A stretch of DNA of 64,000 nt from Phycisphaera sp. (GTDB lineage: Bacteria; Planctomycetota; Phycisphaerae; Phycisphaerales; Zrk34): the NCBI GenBank assembly GCA_016125285.1, contig WGMA01000005.1:1-64000 (forward strand), in the 5' to 3' direction. This document shows positions 1 through 8,372 of the stretch, piece by piece (the stretch's first letter is position 1; the number at the start of each line of letters is the position of its first letter). Made by a program: the position numbers and the translations under genes. The notes under the pieces were generated by a model. That model was not told the origin of the DNA. It worked only from the letters and a program-made list of their open reading frames with translations, and ran no database searches.

Positions 1-2
1 GG

Positions 3-125
3 CTGCGTCGGGTCGCCGCCCGGGCATTCGACGCGATCGGCCAGGCGTTGGTCGAGGTGCTGCAAACGGTCGATCCGACCGAGTGCGCCAACTACATGCG
101 GTCATGTGGATATGAAACTGATTGA
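3..125 (+). CDS. IS630-like transposase, C-terminal fragment (5' end outside window)
   Basis: An open frame enters from the left edge and stops at 123-125, giving the last 40 residues of a protein. The ending ECANYMRSCGYE resembles the C-terminus of IS630/Tc1-type DDE transposases, where a Cys/Arg-Asn-Tyr-Phe...Gly-Tyr motif follows the last catalytic acidic residue. The helical stretch before it (AIGQALVEVLQTV) also fits. The catalytic DDE residues lie outside the window, so intactness cannot be judged. No terminal inverted repeat was identified in the following 140 bases. The assignment rests on a short motif and is moderate. Confidence 0.5.
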   Translation: MRRVAARAFDAIGQALVEVLQTVDPTECANYMRSCGYETD

Positions 126-265
126 TGCAAGATGCTCTAGGATTTGACCTGATTACATCATCGCACGCGCGCACAGCGGCGACGCCCGACACGCGGGACA
201 CGCGGGGCACGGTTGACGTTGAAATGACACGTTGGAAAGCCGAGACGCGAGGCGGAGAAAACCGC

Positions 266-547
266 TTAAAAAACCGAGTCGTCCGGCCGGATATCCTTGA
301 ACGCCGCGTCCTGCTTCGCCAGGTAATCCGGGTCCGTGGGCACCATGTCCTGCCCGAATCCCTGCCCGTTGCACCCCGCCGTGGGACAGGCCCAGCCGCC
401 CAATACCTCGCCGTCGACCTGCTGCTCAGCCCACTGGATCAGGTAGCTCTCGTAGATCCGCCCGCACTGCGTGCAGCGCACCTCCGTCGTGATATCCGGC
501 GGAGCAAACGGGTCGGCTTCGGGATCGGGTTTCTGTGTCCGGCTCAT
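266..547 (-). CDS. Small zinc-ribbon protein, unknown function
   Basis: Encodes about 93 residues from the ATG at 547 (MSRTQKPDP...). An in-frame ATG at 592 would add 15 residues, but the shorter start gives a more typical acidic and proline-rich N-terminus. The middle holds a CTQCGRIYE knuckle followed about 30 residues later by WACPTAGC, a four-Cys set that should bind one zinc ion. No enzyme motif is visible. It lies convergent to or apart from its neighbours and is probably monocistronic. Function is unknown; small zinc ribbons of this kind are common in Planctomycetota. Confidence 0.6.
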   Translation of the reverse strand: MSRTQKPDPEADPFAPPDITTEVRCTQCGRIYESYLIQWAEQQVDGEVLGGWACPTAGCNGQGFGQDMVPTDPDYLAKQDAAFKDIRPDDSVF

Positions 548-630
548 ACCCACATCATTAGCATGACCCCCACAATAAGCAACTTTCGACACATAGTTTC
601 CCGTGAATTCAGGCGTTACGGATGCGTATG

Positions 631-673
631 GTTGTTGGGGGTTGGGGGTTCGGGGTTCGGGGTTGGGGGTTTG
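631..673 (+). repeat. G/T-rich short tandem repeat
   Basis: Irregular repeats of GGGGTTGGGGGTT and GGGGTTCGG, 43 bases, between the zinc-ribbon gene and aroC. The runs of four or five G could form a G-quadruplex on the plus strand. It lies about 140 bases upstream of aroC and outside its likely promoter. Confidence 0.7.
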
Positions 674-804
674 AAGTCAGAGGCATCAACGCAAAGCGGC
701 ATGGGCGAAGGTTCAACCCAAATACATCATCCGCGTTCATCTGCGTTGATCCGCGGCTGATTCATCGGCGTCGGCCGCCCGTCGCTCACTGCGCGCTCAT
801 CCGC

Positions 805-810
805 TACGAT
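805..810 (+). promoter_or_regulatory. Putative -10 box of a leaderless aroC transcript
   Basis: TACGAT ends 6 bases before the aroC ATG at 817. Transcription starting 6-8 bases downstream of a -10 box would begin at the A of the start codon. No clear -35 box is seen. Four other genes in this window show the same spacing. Confidence 0.4.
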
Positions 811-816
811 ATCGCC

Positions 817-1911
817 ATGGCTGGCAACACTTACGGACAACTCTTCCGCATCACCACGGCCGGTGAGTCGCACGGGCCGGGCAATGTCGTGATCATCGAC
901 GGCGTGCCGCCCGGGCTGAAGCTGTCCGTCGACGACCTCCAGCCCGACCTCGACCGCCGTCGCCCCGGCCAGTCCAAGATCGTCACTCAGCGCGACGAGC
1001 CCGACACGCCGGAGATCCTCTCGGGCGTGTTCGACGGCCGGACCACCGGCACGTCCATCGCCATCCTCATCCGCAACCAGGACCAGCGGTCGCGCGACTA
1101 TGGCGACATCAAGGACAAGTACCGGCCCGGTCACGCCGACTACACCTTCGACGCGAAGTTCGGATTCCGCGACTACCGCGGCGGCGGTCGCTCCTCGGCG
1201 CGCGAGACCACCGTGCGTGTCGCCGCGGGCGCGGTCGCGAAAAAGCTCCTCCGCCAGACGTTCGGCGTCAGCATCCTCGGCTACGTCACGCAGGTCGGCG
1301 ACCTGGTCTACCGCCCCGAAGACCCCACCGCCATCACGCTCGAGCAGGTCGAGGCCACGCCCGTCCGCTGCCCCGACCCCGCGACCGCCGAGAAGATGAT
1401 CGCGCTGATCGAGCAGCTGCGCAGCGAGATGGACAGCATCGGCGGCGCCGCGGAGATCGTCGCCACCGGCGTGCCCGCGGGTTGGGGCGAGCCGGTGTTC
1501 GACAAGCTCAAGGCCGACCTCGGCAAGGCGATGTTCACCCTGCCCGCGGTGCTCGGCGTCGAGTACGGCGCGGGCTTCGGCGTCTGCACCATGCGCGGCA
1601 CGCAGAACAACGACCACTTCACCACCGACGCCGATGGCAGGATCGTCACCAAAACGAATCGCCACGGCGGCATGCTCGGCGGCATCTCCAGCGGCATGCC
1701 CATCGTCATGCGCTGCGCCGTCAAACCCACCAGCTCGCTCCCCCAGCCCCAGGACACCGTCACCCGCACCGGCGAGCCGACGACGATCGCCACGAAGGGC
1801 CGACATGATCCGTGCCTGCTGCCCCGGTTCATCCCGATGGCGGAGGCGATGATGGCGATCACGCTGGCGGATCATGCGCTGAGGCAGCACGCGCAGACGA
1901 TGGGGCGGTGA
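817..1911 (+). CDS. aroC: Chorismate synthase
   Basis: Converts 5-enolpyruvylshikimate-3-phosphate to chorismate, the last shikimate-pathway step, in the cytoplasm using reduced FMN. The 364-residue length is normal. The N-terminus MAGNTYGQLF...GESHGPG is the family's first signature, FRDYRGGGRSSARET the second, and RHDPCLLPR near the C-terminus the third. The open frame extends upstream of 817, but that part is low-complexity and overlaps the G-rich repeat, so the ATG at 817 is chosen. No Shine-Dalgarno sequence precedes it, while a -10-like box does. The fused aroD-aroE of the same pathway is 9 kb away on the other strand. Confidence 0.97.
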   Translation: MAGNTYGQLFRITTAGESHGPGNVVIIDGVPPGLKLSVDDLQPDLDRRRPGQSKIVTQRDEPDTPEILSGVFDGRTTGTSIAILIRNQDQRSRDYGDIKDKYRPGHADYTFDAKFGFRDYRGGGRSSARETTVRVAAGAVAKKLLRQTFGVSILGYVTQVGDLVYRPEDPTAITLEQVEATPVRCPDPATAEKMIALIEQLRSEMDSIGGAAEIVATGVPAGWGEPVFDKLKADLGKAMFTLPAVLGVEYGAGFGVCTMRGTQNNDHFTTDADGRIVTKTNRHGGMLGGISSGMPIVMRCAVKPTSSLPQPQDTVTRTGEPTTIATKGRHDPCLLPRFIPMAEAMMAITLADHALRQHAQTMGR

Positions 1912-2041
1912 TGAACAACGCCACGTGCCACGGCTGTGTCAGCTGTGCGATACAACAGACAAATCTGCTCGATCAAGCACTGCTGCCATAGAGTGGCATA
2001 CAAACTCGGCGATCCGCCATTATTCCGTCACATGATCTCCC

Positions 2042-2674
2042 ATGAGTGAGCGTGCAACAAAGTCCAACCGGCGGCTCGTCATTTGGACGTCAATAGCATT
2101 GCTCGTAGCTGTTGTCGTGACCGTTATATTGGTCGACCGGATTGTCTACCACCCGCAGCGGTTCTTGCGCGACCAACTGTCATCTTTGGGATTCGCCGTC
2201 GGAACTGAACCGGCCATTCCTGTCGACAATGTATGGTTTCAGAGTAACTTCTTCCGAGTAAAGCAGGTTGTTTATTTGGGAAAACATCCAGTTCCGAGTG
2301 AAGCTTTCGCGTTGATAGGTCGAGCAGATCATTTAGAGGCGTTGGTACTCGATGATGCGGAGTTTGATCCAGTAGATCTCGCGGCAATCGAGCACTCGGG
2401 TTCTTTGCGCTATCTGAGTTTCGCAGATTCATCAATGAACGATGTGGGGATGAGGTCGGTGGCGAAGCTGAAGAAGATAGATATGTTGATTTTGTCATCT
2501 ACGAATGTCACCGACGATGGGCTGTCGGAATTGAAAGAACTCGAGTCGGTGGGAGAACTGGCGTTCACCACGTCAGGACCCGTGGGTGGTACAAAAGAGA
2601 TCAACGGTGGAATGATTTCATTGGATGCTGTCGAGCAATTGAAAAAGCGATTCCCGAAGATGGTTGTTCACTGA
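2042..2674 (+). CDS. Membrane-anchored LRR-like protein with atypical low GC
   Basis: 210 residues. A single N-terminal membrane helix (LVIWTSIALLVAVVVTVILV, about residues 11-33) is followed by an exported domain. Residues 95-170 contain leucine-spaced segments such as LRYLSFADSSMNDVGM and IDMLILSSTNVTDDGL, spaced about 25 residues apart as in the LRR-like 'VTDDGL..L' repeats common in Planctomycetota. The gene is clearly richer in A/T than its neighbours, with TTT, TCA, AGT and GAT codons that are rare elsewhere in the window. This suggests recent acquisition or weak codon selection. It probably sits in the inner membrane facing outward. No specific function is supported. Confidence 0.7.
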   Translation: MSERATKSNRRLVIWTSIALLVAVVVTVILVDRIVYHPQRFLRDQLSSLGFAVGTEPAIPVDNVWFQSNFFRVKQVVYLGKHPVPSEAFALIGRADHLEALVLDDAEFDPVDLAAIEHSGSLRYLSFADSSMNDVGMRSVAKLKKIDMLILSSTNVTDDGLSELKELESVGELAFTTSGPVGGTKEINGGMISLDAVEQLKKRFPKMVVH

Positions 2675-2715
2675 AGATCGAGCATCTTCTGCAAGGTCCA
2701 CTAAACGGCGGGTGG

Positions 2716-2798
2716 CTGTGGCAAAGGAGCAAAGCGACGTGCCACAGGCGTTGTCCGTTCTGACTCCATTCGCTGTGGCACGCTCCGCTTTGCCACAG
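2716..2798. repeat. Paired-hairpin REP-like element (CTGTGGCA family)
   Basis: Two hairpins, 2716-2747 and 2773-2798, each closed by CTGTGGCA / TGCCACAG arms. The second is roughly the reverse complement of the first, so the element is an inverted pair of palindromes (BIME-like). It shares the core GTGGCA/TGCCAC with the elements at 10398, 16325 and 51744. Confidence 0.75.
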
Positions 2799-2837
2799 GC
2801 ACCCAACGGTGACAGAGCCCCGAACGGGACGACGGAT

Positions 2838-3021
2838 TGTAGCCACGGGTGAAGCGAGCCGAAGGCGAGCGCAACCCGTGGACACGTGTCGCCCACAACG
2901 ATGGAGCCCCGGAGGGGCGACTGTATCGTCGGCGTTTCAATCGCCCCTCCGGGGCTCACACCTCATCACCGCACACATCCCACGGGTTCCGTCCGCTGCG
3001 CGAACTCCACCCGTGGCTACA
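2838..3021. repeat. Nested inverted-repeat element
   Basis: Outer arms TGTAGCCACGGGTG (2838-2851) and CACCCGTGGCTACA (3008-3021) are perfect reverse complements. Inside lie a second inverted pair, GGAGCCCCGGAGGGGCGA (2903-2920) and TCGCCCCTCCGGGGCTC (2941-2957), each of which is also a palindrome. The region has no convincing gene; open frames across it are produced by the repeat composition. Confidence 0.8.
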
Positions 3022-3027
3022 ATCAGC

Positions 3028-3101
3028 GACCCCTTCGGGGTCGGCGGCAATGGTGCGTAGCTCGGTCTCTCCGAGACCGAGTGCGTGTCTCGGAGAGACA
3101 C
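3028..3101. repeat. Cluster of short palindromes
   Basis: Three hairpins in a row: GACCCCTTCGGGGTC (3028-3042), CTCGGTCTC...GAGACCGAG (3061-3081) and GTGTCTCGGAGAGACAC (3085-3101). The last two resemble an inverted pair of one palindrome. Together with the two preceding elements they fill the gap upstream of the SGNH-like gene. Confidence 0.7.
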
Positions 3102-3181
3102 GCCTACGCTCTCTGCAATATCCCCGCCGCCCATCCGTTGCACTTACGTCACTTCTGCACGCACGGGATCGGAGACACACC

Positions 3182-4351
3182 ATGTTGAAACGCACACCGC
3201 CACGCGGGGCGATCGCGCTTGGATTGAGTTTGCTGATCGTCGTCGCATCCGCCGGGCTCGCGGCGGACGGCGCGGCGGAGCAGATCGACTTCAACAAAGC
3301 CAAACAGCTCCTGCAGAAGCAGCGTGCGGGCGAGAAGCTCACCGCCGAAGAACAGGCGTACCTGCAACGGGCGCGCGAGGCGCGGCAGAATCGCAACCGA
3401 CCCCAAACCGACAACGCCACACGCCCCAACACGACCGGCAAGACCACCATCGGCATCAAACCGCTGACCGAGATGTCGGCCGATGACCAATACAAAGGAT
3501 TCGACGGCGGACTGTACGGCCAGGGCCGCAACGCGCCGCCCGCCGAGCAGTTGTCACATGCGATGGCGGCGTCGGCGCGCATCCAGCCGCTCGACGCCGA
3601 CGGCAAGCCGTCGCCCGATGGGAAGATCGTGCTCGTGTCGGTCGGCATGAGCAACACGACGCAGGAGTTCACCGCGTTTATCCGCATCGCCAACCCCGAT
3701 GCGGATCGCAACCCGAAGCTGGTGATCGTCGACGGCGCGCAGGGCGGGCAGGAGGCCAGCGACTGGGCCGACCCCGAGAACCGGTATCGCAAGGAGAAGC
3801 CGTCGACGTGGGACGTGCTCGATCAACGACTTTCGCAGGCGGGTGTGACGTGGCGGCAGGTGCAGGCGATCTGGATGCTGCAGGCCCGGCGCAAGCCCGC
3901 GGACCTCGGCGCGTTCCCGAAGCACGCGCAGGTGCTCAAGGAAAACCAGGTCGCGATCCTCAATCTGTTCGCGGCGAAGGCGCCGAATCTTCAACTGGCG
4001 TACCTGTCGAGCCGGGCGTATGGGGGTTACGCGTCGACGGACCTGAATCCCGAGCCGTACGCGTTCGAGGGCGCGTTCGCGAATCGGTGGATCATCGAGG
4101 ATCAGATGAGCGGCAAGGCGGACGCGGTGCAGCGGCCGGTCGTGCTGTGGGGGCCGTACCTGTGGGCGGACGGGATGACGGGGCGGAGGGGAGACGGATT
4201 GAAGTACGAGCGTGCGGATTTCGTGGGCGACGGCACGCACCCCAGCGACTCGGGCCGGTCGAAGGTGGCGCAGATGCTGCTGACGTTTTTCAAGACCGAC
4301 GCGACGGCGCGAACGTGGTTCACGAAGGGTGACGCACCGACCGACAAGTAG
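3182..4351 (+). CDS. Secreted SGNH-hydrolase-like protein
   Basis: 389 residues from the ATG at 3182. Residues 1-27 form a signal peptide (GLSLLIVVASAGLAADG). A charged, Gln-rich helical segment (KAKQLLQKQRAGEKLTAEEQ) and a flexible linker follow. The main domain has VSVGMSNTT, which fits the nucleophile block of SGNH/GDSL hydrolases (G-x-S), and DGTHPSDSGRSKVA near the C-terminus, which fits the Asp-x-x-His block. It should act outside the cytoplasm as an esterase or lipase-like enzyme, perhaps on acylated glycans. The longer upstream frame crosses palindromic repeats and is rejected. An intrinsic terminator follows at 4377. Confidence 0.7.
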   Translation: MLKRTPPRGAIALGLSLLIVVASAGLAADGAAEQIDFNKAKQLLQKQRAGEKLTAEEQAYLQRAREARQNRNRPQTDNATRPNTTGKTTIGIKPLTEMSADDQYKGFDGGLYGQGRNAPPAEQLSHAMAASARIQPLDADGKPSPDGKIVLVSVGMSNTTQEFTAFIRIANPDADRNPKLVIVDGAQGGQEASDWADPENRYRKEKPSTWDVLDQRLSQAGVTWRQVQAIWMLQARRKPADLGAFPKHAQVLKENQVAILNLFAAKAPNLQLAYLSSRAYGGYASTDLNPEPYAFEGAFANRWIIEDQMSGKADAVQRPVVLWGPYLWADGMTGRRGDGLKYERADFVGDGTHPSDSGRSKVAQMLLTFFKTDATARTWFTKGDAPTDK

Positions 4352-4376
4352 ATTCCGCCTGTCAGGGCGACACGGA

Positions 4377-4407
4377 CCGGGCCGCAACGACGCGGCCCGG
4401 TTTTTTT
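4377..4407 (+). terminator. Intrinsic terminator after the SGNH-like gene
   Basis: A 9-bp perfect GC stem (CCGGGCCGC / GCGGCCCGG) with a 6-base loop, followed by seven T residues at 4401-4407. Confidence 0.9.
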
Positions 4408-4676
4408 ATCGCCGCACGACCCGCCTCGGCCAGATTAATTTTAGGCTTATGTTTGTATTTCGTGCCGGTTCTTGGTATGATGAGTGGACGTTGAGATCGC
4501 CGAGACGCCTGCCCACTCACGCGCCGATGCCGTGAGCGGGTATGCTGTTGTGCGCAGAGGGTTACGACATGCACGGAACCCACGCCATGTGGCCCACGAA
4601 TCAAGCTCCGCACGCCCCCGCCACGACGTGTGCCGCGGCGTGCCCAGCCCCGCTGCCGACCCGAAATGGAGCGATC

Positions 4677-6200
4677 ATGATGGATCAGCGACACCCCCCC
4701 CTCCCCCCCCACGCGCCGTTCGCAACGCCCGGTCGCCGCACGCCCCCTCGGATGCCGGTCGCGCTCCTGCGGGTCCCGCTGGTGACCCTGATCGCGACCA
4801 TTGCGATGCTCACGCCGACCATTCGGGCCGCCGAGGACCCGATCACCGACCCGATCCCGGAGAAGATCGCCAAGAGCGACATCCGCGTCGAGCTGCAGCA
4901 GGTCGCCGAGGGGCTGGGCTCGCCGGTGTGGCTGACGCACGCGAACGACAAGTCGGGGCGGCTGTTCGTGTGCGACCAGGCGGGCAAGGTCTGGCTGATC
5001 AAGGACGGCAAACTGCTCAGCACGCCGTTCCTCGACGTGACGGATCAACTGGTGGAGCTGAAGAAGGGCTTCGACGAGCGCGGCCTGCTGGGGCTGGCGT
5101 TTCACCCCGGCTTCGCGGACCCGGCCAGCCCGGGCTATCGCAAGTTCTACACGTATCAGTCGGAGCCGGTGAGCACGACGGACAAGCCGATGTTCACGGT
5201 GGACCTGAAGGTGGGCGACGTGACGCTGCCGCCGGACCATCAGTCGGTGATCGCGGAGTGGCAGGTGAAGTCGGTGGACGACGACGTGGCGGACAAATCG
5301 TCCAAGCGGGTGGTGATGCGTTTCGACGAGCCGCAGTTCAACCACGACGGCGGGTGCCTGGTGTTCGACAACGAAGGGATGCTGCTGTTCGGCACGGGCG
5401 ACGGCGGCGCTGGCAACGACCTGGGGCCCGGCCACACGAAGGGCGGCAACGGGCAGGACACCGAGGTGCTTCTCGGCAAGATCCTCCGGCTCGACCCGAC
5501 CGGCGCGAAGGGCAAGCGGAAGTTCGACGGCGCGTACTCCATCCCGTTCGATAACCCGAAGTACGGCGCGGGCTGCTGCCTCGAAGAGATCGTCGCGTAT
5601 GGCATCCGCAATCCGTGGCGCATGAGCTACGACCACAAGACCGGCACGCTGATCGTCGGCGACATCGGCCAGGAGCAGATCGAGGAGATCAACCTCGTCA
5701 ACGTCAAGGAAGGCGCGAACTACGGCTGGCCCGTGAAGGAAGGCCCGTTCTACTTCCACCAGGAGGCGCCGAAGGGGCAGAACATCACGCGCGAGCCCGC
5801 GGCCGGCGACAACGTGCCGCCCGACATGATCGACCCCGCGGCGATGTACGATCACGATGAGGGCATCAGCGTCATCGGCGGGTTCGTCTACCACGGCAGC
5901 GCGATCGCCGCGCTGACCGGCCGGTACGTCTTCGGCGAGTGGCGGCTGATGGAGGCGCAGACGCAGCCCGACGGCAAGATCAAACGCGTGCCGATCGGCG
6001 GGCGGATGTTCGTCACCGATATCTACGCCAAGTCGCCGGTCATCACCGAGCTCCGCATCGGCGCCGATGATCGCAAGGTCGGCGACAGCATCACCGCGTT
6101 CGGCGAGGGCGGCGACGGCGAGCTGTACCTGATGACCAACACCGGCGCCAGCCCGCTCGGCGACGGCGGCAAGGTCTACAAAATCGTGCCCGTGAAGTGA
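4677..6200 (+). CDS. Secreted PQQ-dependent glucose/sorbosone dehydrogenase-like protein
   Basis: About 507 residues from the ATG at 4677, or 506 from the adjacent ATG at 4680; GGAG at 4668 is a usable ribosome site. A signal peptide (VTLIATIAMLTPTIRA) precedes the mature AEDPITDP. The body matches the GSDH six-bladed propeller family: LQQVAEGLGSPVWLTHAND, GLLGLAFHPGF, FGTGDGGAGND, YGIRNPWRMSYD and VGDIGQEQIEEINLV are its usual blade motifs. These enzymes oxidise sugars in the periplasm with PQQ and pass electrons to the respiratory chain. A TATGAT box at 4476-4481 may be its promoter. Substrate cannot be inferred. Confidence 0.88.
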   Translation: MMDQRHPPLPPHAPFATPGRRTPPRMPVALLRVPLVTLIATIAMLTPTIRAAEDPITDPIPEKIAKSDIRVELQQVAEGLGSPVWLTHANDKSGRLFVCDQAGKVWLIKDGKLLSTPFLDVTDQLVELKKGFDERGLLGLAFHPGFADPASPGYRKFYTYQSEPVSTTDKPMFTVDLKVGDVTLPPDHQSVIAEWQVKSVDDDVADKSSKRVVMRFDEPQFNHDGGCLVFDNEGMLLFGTGDGGAGNDLGPGHTKGGNGQDTEVLLGKILRLDPTGAKGKRKFDGAYSIPFDNPKYGAGCCLEEIVAYGIRNPWRMSYDHKTGTLIVGDIGQEQIEEINLVNVKEGANYGWPVKEGPFYFHQEAPKGQNITREPAAGDNVPPDMIDPAAMYDHDEGISVIGGFVYHGSAIAALTGRYVFGEWRLMEAQTQPDGKIKRVPIGGRMFVTDIYAKSPVITELRIGADDRKVGDSITAFGEGGDGELYLMTNTGASPLGDGGKVYKIVPVK

Positions 6201-6316
6201 CCTGATCACGGCGAACGGGGACACGCGCGCCGCGCGACGCCGCGCAGCATTCGTACAATCACAGTGGAATTACACGTGAAATCACCTATGCTTACCCATC
6301 GAAGGAGGTTTCACGC

Positions 6317-7672
6317 ATGAGCGAGGTCCAGCAGTTCGGCGTCACGGGCGACGGCGTCACCGACGACACCGACAACATCCAGCACGCCATCGACAACGCC
6401 GACGGACGCGTCACCTTTCCGCGCGGCGTGTATCGCATCACCCGGCCGATCGTCATCGACCTCGACCGGCGCGACCGCACCGGCATCGACGGGTCCAACG
6501 GCACGGCGAAGATCGTCATGGACGGGCCCGGCCCGGCGCTGCGTATCATCGGCACGCACGAGGGCACCGGCGACCCGCTGTCGTTCAAGCCCAACGTCTG
6601 GACGAAGCAGCGCATGCCCACGCTGACGAACATCGAGATCGAGGGGCGGCACGCGGAGGCCGACGGCGTCGAGCTGACCGGCACGATGCAGGCGACGCTC
6701 GAGGGCGTGCTCATCCGCCGGTGTCGGCACGGCGTCCACCTCGTCAAACGCAACCGCAACGTGATCATCAGCCACTGTCACATCTATCACAACACAGGCG
6801 TCGGCGTGTTCCTCGAAGACCTCAACCTCCACCAGATCAACATCGCCTCGTCGCACATCAGCTACAACCGCCTCGGCGGCATCCGCATCGAGCGCTCGGA
6901 GGTCCGCAACCTGCAGATCACCGGCAACGACATCGAGTACAACAACGACCGCGTGCACAAGCTCGGCAACGAGCCGTCCGCGGAGATCTACGTCGACACC
7001 ACCGCGCCCGGCGCGAGCGTCGCGGAGGTGACCATCGCGTCGAACACGATCCAGGCGACCGACATGCCCGGCGGCTGCAACATCCGCGTCATCGGCTCGC
7101 TCGATCAGACCAACCCGCCCGGCCTGTGGACGATCGCGTGCAACATCATCGGCTCGCAAGACACCAACGTGCACCTGACTGAGTGCGTCGGGTTCGCGAT
7201 CACCGGCAACTTCATCTACTCGTGCCTCAACCGCAACCTGCTGCTGGAGCGCTGCCGCCAGATGACCGTCGCGTCGAACAACTTCCGGCGGCACACGCCG
7301 AAGATGAACATGGGCGTGCGCCTCGTCGAGTGCGAGGACTGCCTGATCAACGGCTGCAACCTGTTCGACGAGCACGAGACCGGCCAGCCCACCGGTGCGT
7401 CGCCGCTCGAGCTCGTGCGCTGCAACCGCGTCAACGTCACCGGCTGCCAGGTGCTCAACGGGGTGCCGTTCGGCGTCGACGTCGACACGTGCTCGGTGAT
7501 CAACATGACCGGCAACACGATCGTGGACAAGCGCGAGAAGCCCGTGATGAAGCGACCGATCCGCTGGATCGGCAACGGCACGCAGAACCTGATGAGCGGC
7601 AACACGATCCCCGACGGCGCGGACGGCGGCGTGGCGATCGGCAACGAGGCGGGCGTTACTCTGCGACCTTGA
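6317..7672 (+). CDS. Right-handed beta-helix protein with pectate-lyase_3-type N-terminus
   Basis: 451 residues, started by an excellent ribosome site (AAGGAGG at 6302-6308). The N-terminus FGVTGDGVTDDTDNIQHAID is the typical entry of pectate-lyase_3/polygalacturonase-like beta-helices, also found in phage tailspikes. The rest is a series of 20-25-residue coils with NNxI and GN-type turns (ITGNDIEYNN, ASNTIQAT, ITGNFIYS, MTGNTIVD). There is no signal peptide, which is unusual for a polysaccharide lyase and suggests a cytoplasmic or alternatively exported protein. A TACAAT box at 6254-6259 is a possible promoter. The 3' end overlaps the convergent DUF1080 gene by 17 bases. Confidence 0.8.
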   Translation: MSEVQQFGVTGDGVTDDTDNIQHAIDNADGRVTFPRGVYRITRPIVIDLDRRDRTGIDGSNGTAKIVMDGPGPALRIIGTHEGTGDPLSFKPNVWTKQRMPTLTNIEIEGRHAEADGVELTGTMQATLEGVLIRRCRHGVHLVKRNRNVIISHCHIYHNTGVGVFLEDLNLHQINIASSHISYNRLGGIRIERSEVRNLQITGNDIEYNNDRVHKLGNEPSAEIYVDTTAPGASVAEVTIASNTIQATDMPGGCNIRVIGSLDQTNPPGLWTIACNIIGSQDTNVHLTECVGFAITGNFIYSCLNRNLLLERCRQMTVASNNFRRHTPKMNMGVRLVECEDCLINGCNLFDEHETGQPTGASPLELVRCNRVNVTGCQVLNGVPFGVDVDTCSVINMTGNTIVDKREKPVMKRPIRWIGNGTQNLMSGNTIPDGADGGVAIGNEAGVTLRP

Positions 7673-8357
7673 TGCGGATGTCCTTGAACGCCACCGCGCA
7701 ACCCTTGCCGTGATCCTGCAGAGCGATCAGGCCCTTGCTCATCGCGTATTTCGCGTCCTCATCGACAATCTCGCTGAAGGTCACGCCGTTGATGATCTGC
7801 ACGAGGCGCGGGCCCTGCGCGATGACCGTCATGTCGTTCCACGCGTCTTCGCGATACGAGGCCTTGATCTTCGCGGCGTCGGCGACCTGATCGACGGTCT
7901 TCGTGCCGTCGGCCGCGTAGTGCGACTTCTCCCCGGCGAGCGCGAGGCTGTGGCGGTAGGTCTCCGGGCTGAACGAGTGGTGCCAGAGGCCCATCTTGCT
8001 CTGCTCGGCGACCTCGACCTGGTAGCCCTGCACCCAGTGCGGGTGGTCTTCGACGATGTGGCTGCGGACCTGCACGCCGGAGTTGCCCTTCGTCCATTTG
8101 AACTTCAGCCGCAGCTCGAAGTCGCCGGGCTCACCGCCGCGCCAGATGATCCAGTTGCGTTCCTTCGCTGTGCCGGTGCACGTGATCGCGCCGTCGGCGA
8201 CGGTCCAGTGACCATCTTCGCAGTCCCAGCCGGTCAGGTCTTTGCCGTTGAAGATGGACGTGAAGCCGGTCTCGTCGTCGGCCGCGTGCAGCGACACGGG
8301 GACCAGCAGCAGCGCGAGCAGCGTGATCGGAACGACGCGTGCGAGGGGCGCGTTCAT
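7656..8357 (-). CDS. Secreted DUF1080 protein (3-keto-disaccharide hydrolase family)
   Basis: 233 residues with a signal peptide (VVPITLLALLLVPVSLHA). The mature part is a concanavalin-like jelly roll with the usual DUF1080 motifs: FTSIFNGKDLTGWDCEDGHW, FELRLKFKW, NSGVQVRSHI, GYQVEVAEQ and GLIALQDHGKGCAVAFKDIRI. Some members hydrolyse 3-keto-glycosides. It is the last gene of a minus-strand operon with a ChdC-like gene 15 bases upstream and a PQQ-like propeller before that. It should act outside the inner membrane. A second DUF1080 gene at 16593 is only distantly similar. Confidence 0.88.
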   Translation of the reverse strand: MNAPLARVVPITLLALLLVPVSLHAADDETGFTSIFNGKDLTGWDCEDGHWTVADGAITCTGTAKERNWIIWRGGEPGDFELRLKFKWTKGNSGVQVRSHIVEDHPHWVQGYQVEVAEQSKMGLWHHSFSPETYRHSLALAGEKSHYAADGTKTVDQVADAAKIKASYREDAWNDMTVIAQGPRLVQIINGVTFSEIVDEDAKYAMSKGLIALQDHGKGCAVAFKDIRIKVAE

Positions 8358-8372
8358 CGAGGTCTCCGTGAT

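Noticed and set aside
2849-3181. N-terminal extension of the SGNH-like protein
   Set aside because: It is encoded by palindromic repeats. The ATG at 3182 begins a good signal peptide.
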